NCBI GenBank assembly: GCA_963764665.1
Contig: CAVXTL010000002.1
Span: forward strand, 62,001-126,000
Reading direction: 5' to 3'
Length of the DNA stretch: 64,000 nt
Source: JACVRW01 sp963764665
GTDB lineage: Bacteria > Actinomycetota > Thermoleophilia > Solirubrobacterales > Thermoleophilaceae
Shown: positions 32,423 to 42,421 of the stretch, piece by piece
Layout of the letters: the number at the start of each line of letters is the position of its first letter
How positions within the stretch are numbered: the first letter of the stretch is position 1
The notes under the pieces: generated by a model
The model's database searches: none
What the model was told of the DNA's origin: nothing
The model's input: the letters and a program-made list of their open reading frames with translations, nothing else
Translations under genes and position numbers: made by a program

Positions 32423-34204
32423 GTGCCCCGCAGAGCGCCCGCCGCCCTCTCTGCTCTCGCCGTCCTGCTGTTCGCCGCCCCCGCGGCGGCTCAGGCACCG
32501 CCGACGACGATCCCCGCCGAGCCCGGAGCCGGGCTGACCACTGCCTGCGGCGGCCGCGCGATCGCTCCGGACCGGGTCATCGCAGGCGAGTTCGGCACGA
32601 ACGTCAACAAGGACTACGTGCTGCTCCCCTTCGACGTGCCGAGCGGCACCACGGCGGTTCGCGTCAAGTACTGCTGGGACCGGCCTGAGAGCGGCACCAT
32701 GCGGCACACGCTCGACCTGGGCCTGTACGAGCCGCGGCGAGGCGCCTCGAAGCTGTGGGGCGAGCCCGAGTTCCGCGGCTGGGGCGGGTCGAGCCATCCG
32801 GACGTGACGCTCTCGGCGGAGGGGTTCTCCACCGAGGCGCAGTACACGGCCAGCCCGCGCGTGGAGGTGCCCGGCAAGACCACGCGCGGCTTCATCCCGG
32901 GCCGGATCAGGCCCGGCGAGTGGGCGGTCGAGCTGGGCGTGGGCGCGGTGATCGCCCAGACCGAGGGCGACGCCGACGGCAAGGTCAAGTGGCGCGTGGA
33001 GATCGAGCTCTCGGAGGATCCCGCGTTCAACGACGAGCCCTACGTGCCGGCGCCCTACGACAGCACTCCCGCCCGCCCCAGGCCGGGCTGGTACGCCGGC
33101 GACATGCACGTGCACGCCGAGCACTCCAACTACGGCGCGGCCACGATGACCGACACCTTCTCCTACGCCTTCCAGCCGCTTGCCCAGGGCGGGGCCGGGC
33201 TCGACTTCATCACGCTCTCCGACTACGTGTCGGGCTACCCGGGCTGGAATGAGATCGGGCGCTACCAGTCGCTCCATCCGGACAACCTCGTGATCCGGAG
33301 CGACGAGGTGATCACCTACAAGGGCCACACCAACAACCACGGCAGCGCCAAGTTCGTGGACTACCGGACCACGCCCGTGTACGAGCGCGTGGCGGACCGC
33401 TCACTCCGGCTCCTGAGCGGCGGGCGCGACCCCAGGGACCTCTTCCGCGAGGTCCATCTCGCCGGCGGCTGGACCCAGATCAACCACCCCCAGATCTTCC
33501 CGCCCACCACGCCTGCCTCCGCGGCGGCGTGCCGGGGCTGCTTCTGGGAGTACTCGGACGCGCAGACCGACTACTCGCAGGTCGACGCCTTCGAGATCGC
33601 CACCGGACCCTGGAACTTCGGCGGCAACCCCAACCCGTTCACCACGCTGGCGATCAACGAGTACGAGCGCCTGCTCGGCCTCGGCCACAAGATCGCGGCG
33701 GTCGGCTCGAGCGACTCCCACGACGCGGGCGACGTGAGCGGCGGCCTCGAGGCGCCCATCGGGCAGGCCACGACCGTCGTTCGGGCCCGCGAGCTGTCGG
33801 AGACAGGCATCCGCTGCGGCGTTCAGGCGCGCCACACCTACGTGAAGGTCACCGGCAACGACGGGCCCGACCTGCGCTACTCGGCCCGGCCGTGGGGCAA
33901 CAAGGTCGACCGGGCGATCGTGGGTGACGTGGTCCACGCATGGGGCGCCAAGTTCCGCGCCCGCGTGCTCGGCGGAGCGGGGTTCAGCCTGCGCGTCATC
34001 GAGGACGGTGTGACCGTCGAGACCGTGCCGATCGCCGACGACGACTTCGTGCACGAGTTCCACGGCGTCGGCAACGGGCGCTGGCGCGTCCAGGTCATGA
34101 ACGACCGCCTGATCGAGACGGTGTCGAGCCCGATCTGGATCGAGCCCGGCTACGGCCCCTGGAGCTGGGTCGACCGGGCGCGCTGCCGCCGCGGCGGCCG
34201 GTAG
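32423..34204 (+). CDS. Secreted CehA/McbA-like PHP-domain metallohydrolase
   Basis: 593 residues. Signal peptide (about 1-24, ending AAPAAAQA), an N-terminal beta-rich domain (about 30-220), then a PHP-type metal domain: GWYAGDMHVHAEHSNYG, FITLSDYV, RSDEVITYKGHTNNHG, QINHPQIF and GSSDSHD supply the His/Asp ligands. A C-terminal beta domain (about 480-585) follows. Relatives hydrolyse carbamate or phosphoester bonds outside the cell; the substrate here is unknown. Convergent with a secreted protein gene. Confidence 0.85.
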   Translation: MPRRAPAALSALAVLLFAAPAAAQAPPTTIPAEPGAGLTTACGGRAIAPDRVIAGEFGTNVNKDYVLLPFDVPSGTTAVRVKYCWDRPESGTMRHTLDLGLYEPRRGASKLWGEPEFRGWGGSSHPDVTLSAEGFSTEAQYTASPRVEVPGKTTRGFIPGRIRPGEWAVELGVGAVIAQTEGDADGKVKWRVEIELSEDPAFNDEPYVPAPYDSTPARPRPGWYAGDMHVHAEHSNYGAATMTDTFSYAFQPLAQGGAGLDFITLSDYVSGYPGWNEIGRYQSLHPDNLVIRSDEVITYKGHTNNHGSAKFVDYRTTPVYERVADRSLRLLSGGRDPRDLFREVHLAGGWTQINHPQIFPPTTPASAAACRGCFWEYSDAQTDYSQVDAFEIATGPWNFGGNPNPFTTLAINEYERLLGLGHKIAAVGSSDSHDAGDVSGGLEAPIGQATTVVRARELSETGIRCGVQARHTYVKVTGNDGPDLRYSARPWGNKVDRAIVGDVVHAWGAKFRARVLGGAGFSLRVIEDGVTVETVPIADDDFVHEFHGVGNGRWRVQVMNDRLIETVSSPIWIEPGYGPWSWVDRARCRRGGR

Positions 34205-34232
34205 CCACCGCGGCGAGGCGCGAGTTCGTAGG

Positions 34233-34856
34233 TCAGGCCGCCGGCGGGGGCGAGATGCCCACGCTGAACGGGTTGTTCGGTCCTGCCATCAGGGCGTTCA
34301 GCAGCGGCGTGGCAAGCCCGCAGCCGGTGAGCGCCGGAATCGTGGTGGTCCCGGTGAACGTGAACCCGTTCACGAGGTCGAGCGGACCGCTGTAGCGGAG
34401 CGGCAGCACCACCGGTGCGCTGGTGCGGCAGTTGCCGCCCACCAGGTTCAGCGGCAGCAGCGGCGACTTCAGCTTCCGGATATGGATCGTGAACGGCGAC
34501 TGGCCGTCGATCGTCGTGGTCCCTCCGAGCACCACCCTGGCCGTGGCCGGTCCGGACTCCACGAGCTCCAGCGTGGCGTCGGCGGGCACGCCGAGGACCG
34601 TGAAGCGCGTGGTGAAGCGCGGGACGGCCACGTGACCGGTGAGCTGCTGGGTCGTGGTCTCGAGCACGCCGTCGAACGTCGATCCGGGTGGCAGGACCAC
34701 GTCCTGCTTCAGCTTCGCGACGGTCAGGTTGCCCTTGACGGTCCAGTTGGTGAACGGAATCTCCGCTGCCTGCGCGGCCGGCGCGGCCCAGCCGACGGCG
34801 GCGAGGGCTGCGACGAGGGCGACCGCGCGGCGTACGGTCCTGAATCGGTACGGCAT
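34233..34856 (-). CDS. Secreted protein of unknown function
   Basis: 207 residues. A signal peptide (about 1-30, cut after AAQAAE) precedes a beta-strand-rich domain with alternating Thr and Val (GNLTVAKLKQDVVLPPGSTF, then VPRFTTRFTVLGVPADATLE). Two cysteines late in the chain (GGNCRTSAP and ALTGCGLATP) may pair. Family not recognised; the overall look is a small all-beta exported domain. The 59-base region upstream shows no further gene. Confidence 0.7.
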   Translation of the reverse strand: MPYRFRTVRRAVALVAALAAVGWAAPAAQAAEIPFTNWTVKGNLTVAKLKQDVVLPPGSTFDGVLETTTQQLTGHVAVPRFTTRFTVLGVPADATLELVESGPATARVVLGGTTTIDGQSPFTIHIRKLKSPLLPLNLVGGNCRTSAPVVLPLRYSGPLDLVNGFTFTGTTTIPALTGCGLATPLLNALMAGPNNPFSVGISPPPAA

Positions 34857-34915
34857 GGCACCACCTCCCTGGGTGCTCGGGTCTCTGGGGCTTGAATTCC
34901 CTCAGGCCGGGAGTG

Positions 34916-36115
34916 TCAAACGGTGTGAAGCTCCGCCAGGGCGGCCGCCTGCTCCTGGGTCATGCCGGCGATCGGCTCGCCATCCCACGAAACGTCCTCG
35001 TACATCGCCACCTGGAGCTTCTCGTGCTCCCTCAGGCTGAGCCGCTCGTGGTGGCAGAAAGCGAGGAACGAATAGAGGTTCGGCAGCTCGTCATGCCACC
35101 CGCGGTCGGCCCCCGGAATCCGGAGCAGGTCGTGGATCGATCCGGGCACCTCCCGCAGCCCGCCGGAGAACATTGCGCCGATCACCGCGAAGTCGAGCTG
35201 CGTCAGGCGCCCGGGCGGGACCATCACGAGCTCCTGCTCGGGGTCGAGCAGGCTCCCGGCCAGCTCATCGCTCTCCATCAGCAGGGCGCCGTCGGTGGTC
35301 CGCGGGTTGCACTCGATGATCATCAGGCCCTTGCTCGAGTCGACGAAGTCGAGCGACATCTGGCCGGTGTAGCCGAGCTCGGCGCCGAGGCGCTCCACCA
35401 CCTCCAGGGTCTCCTCGCCGGCGACCGTCTCGAGCTGTACCGCCGTGCTGTGGTGATACTGGCGGGGGGCCCGGTACGTGCAGTGCCCGGTGACCCTCCC
35501 GTCGTGCAGGGTGCTGTACGTGCACACCATGGGGCCGTCCACGAACTCCTGCACGAGCCAGGGTGCGTCGGGTGTGGGATGCACATCCTCCAGCCGCACC
35601 CGGCCCGCAAGCGGTCCGGTGTTCGTGAGCAGGGTGACCCCGCCCCGGGAGTAGACACCGCGGCCGAAGTACTGCGGCCAGCGGGCGACCGCCTCGCGCA
35701 GCTCGTCGTCGCTGCGCACGGTCACTCCCACGGGCGCGGGGATGCCGAGACGCTCCACGAGCGCTTCGAACGAGTGCTTGTCGTGCACCCGCGCGAGCGT
35801 CTCGAACGGCGGCGTGTAGAGGCCGGCCACCTCTTCCAGCCGCTCGCGTCCGGTGGCCAGGTAGAAGGCCTCCTCCCACGTGGGCACGATGACCTCCACG
35901 CTGTGCTCGGCGCAGAAGCCCGCCACCTGCTCGAGGAAGAGCGCCGTGTCTCCCCTCGGCGAGGCCGTGACCGCATGCGCGGTCACGTAGCGGGAGTGAT
36001 TCCCGGGCGCCGCGTCATAGGTGTCCGAGGAGAACACGTCGTGTCCGGCCTGGCGGAGGCGGCGCATGACGGCGAGCGCGAACGGCATGCGGGCGCTTGT
36101 GACGAGGATCCTCAC
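34916..36115 (-). CDS. ATP-grasp domain protein (carboligase-like)
   Basis: 399 residues. A preATP-grasp domain begins MRILVTSARMPFALAVMRRL. The ATP-grasp part contains WLVQEFVDGPMVCTYST and the metal/ATP-binding MIIECNPRTTDGALL. Such enzymes join a carboxylate to an amine or thiol through an acylphosphate; this subfamily is often found with peptide or cofactor pathways, but no partner gene is beside it. GTG 36115 lies seven bases after TAGGCT (36128-36123), so it is leaderless. Confidence 0.85.
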   Translation of the reverse strand: MRILVTSARMPFALAVMRRLRQAGHDVFSSDTYDAAPGNHSRYVTAHAVTASPRGDTALFLEQVAGFCAEHSVEVIVPTWEEAFYLATGRERLEEVAGLYTPPFETLARVHDKHSFEALVERLGIPAPVGVTVRSDDELREAVARWPQYFGRGVYSRGGVTLLTNTGPLAGRVRLEDVHPTPDAPWLVQEFVDGPMVCTYSTLHDGRVTGHCTYRAPRQYHHSTAVQLETVAGEETLEVVERLGAELGYTGQMSLDFVDSSKGLMIIECNPRTTDGALLMESDELAGSLLDPEQELVMVPPGRLTQLDFAVIGAMFSGGLREVPGSIHDLLRIPGADRGWHDELPNLYSFLAFCHHERLSLREHEKLQVAMYEDVSWDGEPIAGMTQEQAAALAELHTV

Positions 36116-36125
36116 GCGGCGCAGC

Positions 36126-37370
36126 CTACCCCCGGCCCGGCGCGAGCCCGACGTCCACGCGGCCGGTGCGGAGCCGCAATCCCAGCAGCGGGAACGTCAG
36201 CGTGGAGATGATGGCCGCGCCCACGAGCGCCGCGCCCGTGGAGCCGCGCATGTGGCCCTGCTCCACGGCCACGGTGGTGATGGCCACGACCAGGGGAAGC
36301 TGGGTGGACGAGAGCACGGCGAGGGCCATGCGGTCGCGGGCGTCGAGGACCTCCCGGTAGAGCAGCAACGCGGGCAGACCGCGAACGATGAGGAACATCG
36401 CCACGAACAGAGGCAGCTTGAGAAGCCCGGAGACGCTGCCCACGACGGCGTCGAGGTCGAAGGTCACGCCACTGAAGACGAAGAAGAACGGTATGAAGAA
36501 GCCGTAGCCCACGGCGAGCAGCTTCGACTCGAAGCGCGCGACCTCGCGCCCGCGCACGGCCAGCCGGGTGATGATGCCGGCCACGAAGCCGCCCAGCAGG
36601 AGATCCAGGCCAAGCTCCGCGGCCAGCGCCACGAGGGCGAACACGAGCACCACGGCAACCCTGATGGCCAGCTGTGCGCTGGTCTCGAGGGTCCCTTCGA
36701 AGTGGCCCCATCCGAGCGAGACCGAGCGCACCGCCATAACCCCGGACACCACTGCCACGGCGATGAAGGCCAACAGGATCAGGGCGGTGTCGAGCGGATG
36801 TGTGGTGGATAGCCACAGCGTGATGAGCATGATGGGGCCGAACTCCCCCACCGCGCCGGCGGCCAGCAGGTACGTGCCGAAGCGGGTGCGGAGCTCCCCG
36901 GCGTCCGAGAGGATCGGGATCAGGGTGCCGATGGCCGTGGTGGCCATGGCGGCGCCGGTGAAGCGCAGGGACAGCACCACGCCCGCGGCGGCCAGCAGCC
37001 CGCCGAGTCCGAATGCGATGGCCAGCGAGAGCAGCCAGCCGATTCCGCCCAGACTCAGCGGCTTCCCGCGGATCCGCTGAAAGTCGATCTCGTAGCCCGC
37101 GAAGAAGAACAGCATCCCCAGCCCCAGGTTCGCGAAGAACTGCGTGAACTCGTCGGGCTCGGCCAGGCCGAGAAGCTCGGGCCCGACGATGATCCCGAGC
37201 ACGATCTCGACCACCACCACCGGCACGGCGATGCGCCTCCCCAGCAGCGAGACCGTGAGAGCAGCCAGGGCCGCCACGGCCACGATCGTGAGGAACGACC
37301 CCTCGTCGACGCCCGAGATCCCGATGCCCCCGCCGGTCTCCGCCGCCAGCGGACCGATCGTGGCCAGCAC
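36126..37370 (-). CDS. CPA2-type cation:proton antiporter
   Basis: 414 residues, about 12 membrane helices, no KTN/RCK domain. The pattern VVVEIVLGIIVGPELLGL and NLGLGMLFFFAGYEIDF is typical of the NapA/KefB-like core, with the acidic residue of the transport site expected near LIPILSDAGE. It exchanges Na+ or K+ for H+ at the plasma membrane. Two bases separate its GTG from the stop of the upstream triple-repeat protein gene, so the two are co-transcribed. Confidence 0.87.
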   Translation of the reverse strand: MLATIGPLAAETGGGIGISGVDEGSFLTIVAVAALAALTVSLLGRRIAVPVVVVEIVLGIIVGPELLGLAEPDEFTQFFANLGLGMLFFFAGYEIDFQRIRGKPLSLGGIGWLLSLAIAFGLGGLLAAAGVVLSLRFTGAAMATTAIGTLIPILSDAGELRTRFGTYLLAAGAVGEFGPIMLITLWLSTTHPLDTALILLAFIAVAVVSGVMAVRSVSLGWGHFEGTLETSAQLAIRVAVVLVFALVALAAELGLDLLLGGFVAGIITRLAVRGREVARFESKLLAVGYGFFIPFFFVFSGVTFDLDAVVGSVSGLLKLPLFVAMFLIVRGLPALLLYREVLDARDRMALAVLSSTQLPLVVAITTVAVEQGHMRGSTGAALVGAAIISTLTFPLLGLRLRTGRVDVGLAPGRG

Positions 37371-37372
37371 GG

Positions 37373-38320
37373 CTACCGGGCAGGCTTTATGCGGAACCCG
37401 ATCTTGCCGCTGCGCCCGCGCGTGAACGTGGCGGTCTGCAGCTTCAAGACCCAGGGTCGCGACAGCACGCCGTCGGTGTCATCCAGGAACGCGGCGAACC
37501 GCCGCGACGCGGCCTGGCAGGAGAGGCGATCGCTGAGCAGGGTGATGCGGTAGGGGCCGCGCCGCAGGCGCAGCTTCCCGATGCTGTCGTTGTGGAGAAC
37601 CCGGAACGTGCCCGGGCAGCGGTTGCCGGTGGGATGGACGCCGCTTCCGCCGCCGCTGGGGCGCGGCGGCCCCACGAGCTCCTTGATGCGGAAGCCGACG
37701 TTGCGCGAACCGCGCATGAAGGATCCCGTCTGGGGGTCGATGAACCACGGTCGCGGCAGGATCCCGTCGAAGTCCTGGAGAAAGCGCGCGAAGTAGGACG
37801 AGGCCTTCGCGCAGGTCATCCGGCCGACGGCGAGCAGGGAGATCACGTACTGGCCCTTCGGGATCGCAAACGTCCCGATGCGGTCGTTGTGGAGCACCTG
37901 GAATGTGCCGGGGCACGCGGACCCGAGCGGGTGGTGCCCGCCTCCGCCGCCACCGCCGCCGCTGGTGGCGGGCGCCACGCTGAAGCCGACCGAGCTCCCG
38001 CTCCCGCGGGTGAAGGCGCGTGCCGATGCGTTCACGACCCAGGGGCGCGGCAGCCGTCCGTCGAAGTCCTCGAGAAACTGGCGGAACAGGTCGGCGGCAT
38101 CAGCGCACGTGAGAGCGCTCTGATCGAGCAGCGTGATCGTGTAGGCGCCCCTCGGCAGCAGGAGCGCGCCGACCGTGTCGTCGTGGAGCACCTCGAACGT
38201 GTCGGGGCACGGCGCCGCCGCCCCGCCGCCCTGTGCCCTCGCCTCGCCGGGCACGGCGAGCGCACCTGCCAACAGGAGCGCCATCGTGGCGGCTACCAGC
38301 GAGCGAATTCCCGCGCCCAT
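37373..38320 (-). CDS. Secreted protein with three tandem repeats
   Basis: 315 residues. Signal peptide (about 1-29). The mature protein is three copies of an approximately 80-residue unit, each beginning C-P-x-T-F-x-V-L-H-x-D, then G-x-Y-x-I-x-L-L, a second Cys (LTCADA, MTCAKA, LSCQAA), a helix ending F-L-x-D-x-D-G, and RPW followed by a Gly/Phe-rich strand (GFSV, GFRI, GFRI). Copies are joined by Gly/Ser linkers. The two cysteines per copy probably form a disulfide. Domain not recognised. ATG 38320 lies seven bases after TATCGT (38333-38328). Upstream of the antiporter gene. Confidence 0.82.
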   Translation of the reverse strand: MGAGIRSLVAATMALLLAGALAVPGEARAQGGGAAAPCPDTFEVLHDDTVGALLLPRGAYTITLLDQSALTCADAADLFRQFLEDFDGRLPRPWVVNASARAFTRGSGSSVGFSVAPATSGGGGGGGGHHPLGSACPGTFQVLHNDRIGTFAIPKGQYVISLLAVGRMTCAKASSYFARFLQDFDGILPRPWFIDPQTGSFMRGSRNVGFRIKELVGPPRPSGGGSGVHPTGNRCPGTFRVLHNDSIGKLRLRRGPYRITLLSDRLSCQAASRRFAAFLDDTDGVLSRPWVLKLQTATFTRGRSGKIGFRIKPAR

Positions 38321-38347
38321 GCCGGCGACGATATCGCGATCCGGGCC

Positions 38348-39538
38348 TCAGTCGGGTACCGGCTCGGGATAGCGGCCCGGAGGAGCGCCGCCGGCGTCCA
38401 CGGGGTCGTCCACACGGAGGATCAACAGGGCGGACACCGCCATGCCGGCGAACAGCACGAACCCGAGCGCGCCGAACCCCAGCAGCTCGATCACGAGCCC
38501 GCCGCCGGCCGCTCCGAGCACATAGCCGAGCTGGGCGCTCGCCGTGCGCGCGCCCATCATGCTCCCGGGATTTCCCGGCAGCTGGACCAGGCCGAGCGAG
38601 CTCGAGCCCGCCGAGCGGACGGCGGCGAAGAAGGCGGTGGTGCACACCAGTGCGACCGTGATCCCCACCGCAGGGGTCCAGTTGAGGAGCGGCACGAGGA
38701 TCACGCCCATCCCCAGCGCGGCCAGGGCGATCAGCGGCCGGCGCGAATACAGGGCGGTGAGGCGGCTCGTGTTCGTGGATGTGACGAGGAACACCACGGA
38801 CCCGATCGGCAGCAGCAGCCCGACGGTGGCCTCGCCGAGGCCGTAGCTCTCGATGTAGAAGGCGCCGGCGTAGGTGATCTCGGCGGTCCAGGCCGAGTAG
38901 GCCACCAGCTCGGCCAGCGTCCAGCGCCGCGCCGAGGGCTCGCGGAAGACGCTCGTGAGCCCCTCGCGCACGCCGGTGCCGCTCGTGGCCCGGCCTGGCG
39001 GCGCCGTCAGTCCCGCCACCAGGGCGAGCGCGCCGATCGTGGCGGGCACCACGAACGAGAGCCGCCAGGAGCCCTCCTCGGCGAGGAAGCCGATGATCGG
39101 GGTTCCCACGATCCAGGCCGCCGCCTGTGACCCCACGACCCAGCCCATCGCCCACTCAACCCGGTCGCCGCTGAAGTAGGAGGCCACGCCCGCGAAGCCC
39201 GCCGAGAGCGTGCAGGCCACGCCGGCTCCGGTGACCAGGCCGGCGAGGTAGAACCAGCCGAGCGAGGGCGCCGCGGCCGCCAGGCCCGCACCGAGCATCC
39301 CGAGACCGCCGCCTGCGGCGATCACCGGGCCGACGCCCCAGCGATCGATGGCCGGCCCGATGACGAGCGACACGGCCACGGCCGTGCCCGCGAGCACCGA
39401 GCGCGCCAGCCCGACCTCGCCGAGCGAGGCGTGGAACTCCCTTCCGATCTCCACGAGGAGCGGCGCCAGGACCACGATCGAGGCCTGCGTGGCCGCGGTG
39501 GCGAGCACCAGCGGCAGCAGGCGGCGCCCCTCGCTCAC
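38348..39538 (-). CDS. MFS transporter
   Basis: 396 residues, about 12 helices. Near the first cytoplasmic loop GPAIDRWGVGP resembles the MFS A-motif (G-x-x-x-D-R). GTG 39538 overlaps the stop of the upstream flavoprotein gene (GTGA). A transporter coupled to an amine-oxidase-like flavoprotein may bring in or expel its substrate or product; no substrate can be read from the sequence. Confidence 0.87.
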   Translation of the reverse strand: MSEGRRLLPLVLATAATQASIVVLAPLLVEIGREFHASLGEVGLARSVLAGTAVAVSLVIGPAIDRWGVGPVIAAGGGLGMLGAGLAAAAPSLGWFYLAGLVTGAGVACTLSAGFAGVASYFSGDRVEWAMGWVVGSQAAAWIVGTPIIGFLAEEGSWRLSFVVPATIGALALVAGLTAPPGRATSGTGVREGLTSVFREPSARRWTLAELVAYSAWTAEITYAGAFYIESYGLGEATVGLLLPIGSVVFLVTSTNTSRLTALYSRRPLIALAALGMGVILVPLLNWTPAVGITVALVCTTAFFAAVRSAGSSSLGLVQLPGNPGSMMGARTASAQLGYVLGAAGGGLVIELLGFGALGFVLFAGMAVSALLILRVDDPVDAGGAPPGRYPEPVPD

Positions 39539-40635
39539 GGCGGCGAGGATCCCGCCGTGCGCAGCTTGCGCCCGGGGCGGCGCCGGCCGAGCGCAAAGCG
39601 GGGCTCGGGCTCCGTGTGGCCGCCGAGCACGGACGCCACGTGCTCGGCCAGAGCGGGCCCGTGCTTGAAGCCGTGTCCCGAGCCGCCTCCCAGCAGCCAC
39701 ACCCCGGGCTCCCCGGGATGCGCCGCGAACAGGAAGTTCGAGTCGGGCGTGAGGCTGTAGTGGCACGCGGGCGCGGAGGCCACCCGCGCCCCTGCGAGCC
39801 CGGGAAAGCGCATGGCCAGGTACTCGCGGGCCGAGCGCACGGCCTGCTCGCCGGCCTCGAGCGGGCGGGCATCGGGGTCCACCGGCGGGCCGTCGACGTC
39901 GTGGGCGACCTTGAAGCCGTGTGGCTCGATCGCCGCGTGTCCGTACCAGGGCCCGTCGAAGTCGACCCATCCCGCCCCGGCCCACTCCCGGCCGGCCTCG
40001 AAGAGGGTGAGCTGCTGGAGCGTCACGCGCAGCGGTACGAGCTCCGGGAAGAGGCGGCTCAGCCACGCTCCGCATGCCCAGACCACGGCGTCGGCCTCGA
40101 GCACCCGCTCGCCGACCCGCACCGCGCCGCCCTCAGGCTCGGCCTCACCGAGCTCCAGGCGCGCTCCACGCGCCTGCGCTCGCTCCACGAGCGCCCGGAC
40201 TCCCCGGGCGGCGTGGAGCACCCCGGCCTCGGGCTCGTGGAGCACGTGGGCGAGGCCGTCCGGCGACAGGCCCGGTAGGAGCCGCAGCGCGTCCTCCGGC
40301 GCCATGCGCTCGACGGGGATGCCCTCCGCGCGCAGCACCCGCTCGCTCTCCGCCTCCCACCCGTGCTCGCGCCGCACGAGCCAGGCCACGCCCGACTCCA
40401 CGAACACGCCGCCGCCCAGCTCGAGCCACAGCTCCCGGGCGCGCCGGGCCAGTCGCGTGTAGAGAACGTCGTCGCCGTGCGAGCAGCGCAGCAGGCGGGT
40501 CTCGCCGCCAGACTCCGCCCGCGCGTGGCCGGGGGCGAACCTGTCCACCAGCGTGACCTCCCAGCCCTCGCCCGCCAGCCGGTCCGCCAGCGAGGCGCCG
40601 AAGGTGCCCGCGCCGACCACCACCGCCGCCGGCAC
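39535..40635 (-). CDS. FAD-dependent amine oxidase, monomeric sarcosine oxidase-like
   Basis: 366 residues. The dinucleotide motif VVVGAGTFGASLADRL starts the protein, ERA-type ESGGETRLLR follows, and near the end CHYSLTPDSNF carries the cysteine at the position that binds FAD covalently in sarcosine oxidases (C-x-Y-T/S-x-T-P-D). GGGSGHGFKHGP matches the substrate-pocket motif. It likely oxidises a secondary or N-methyl amine to imine with release of H2O2. In one operon with the biotin carboxylase gene upstream and the MFS gene downstream. Confidence 0.88.
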   Translation of the reverse strand: MPAAVVVGAGTFGASLADRLAGEGWEVTLVDRFAPGHARAESGGETRLLRCSHGDDVLYTRLARRARELWLELGGGVFVESGVAWLVRREHGWEAESERVLRAEGIPVERMAPEDALRLLPGLSPDGLAHVLHEPEAGVLHAARGVRALVERAQARGARLELGEAEPEGGAVRVGERVLEADAVVWACGAWLSRLFPELVPLRVTLQQLTLFEAGREWAGAGWVDFDGPWYGHAAIEPHGFKVAHDVDGPPVDPDARPLEAGEQAVRSAREYLAMRFPGLAGARVASAPACHYSLTPDSNFLFAAHPGEPGVWLLGGGSGHGFKHGPALAEHVASVLGGHTEPEPRFALGRRRPGRKLRTAGSSPP

Positions 40636-40643
40636 GGCAGCGG

Positions 40644-42401
<1,758 letters not shown>

Positions 42402-42409
42402 GAGGCGGG

Positions 42410-42415
42410 TAGGTT
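42410..42415 (+). promoter_or_regulatory. -10 element TAGGTT for the S33 peptidase gene
   Basis: TAGGTT ends six bases before GTG 42422, predicting a leaderless message. The complementary TAACCT (42418-42413) would be a weaker, nine-base-spaced element for the divergent carboxylase gene. Confidence 0.5.
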
Positions 42416-42421
42416 ACTGGC

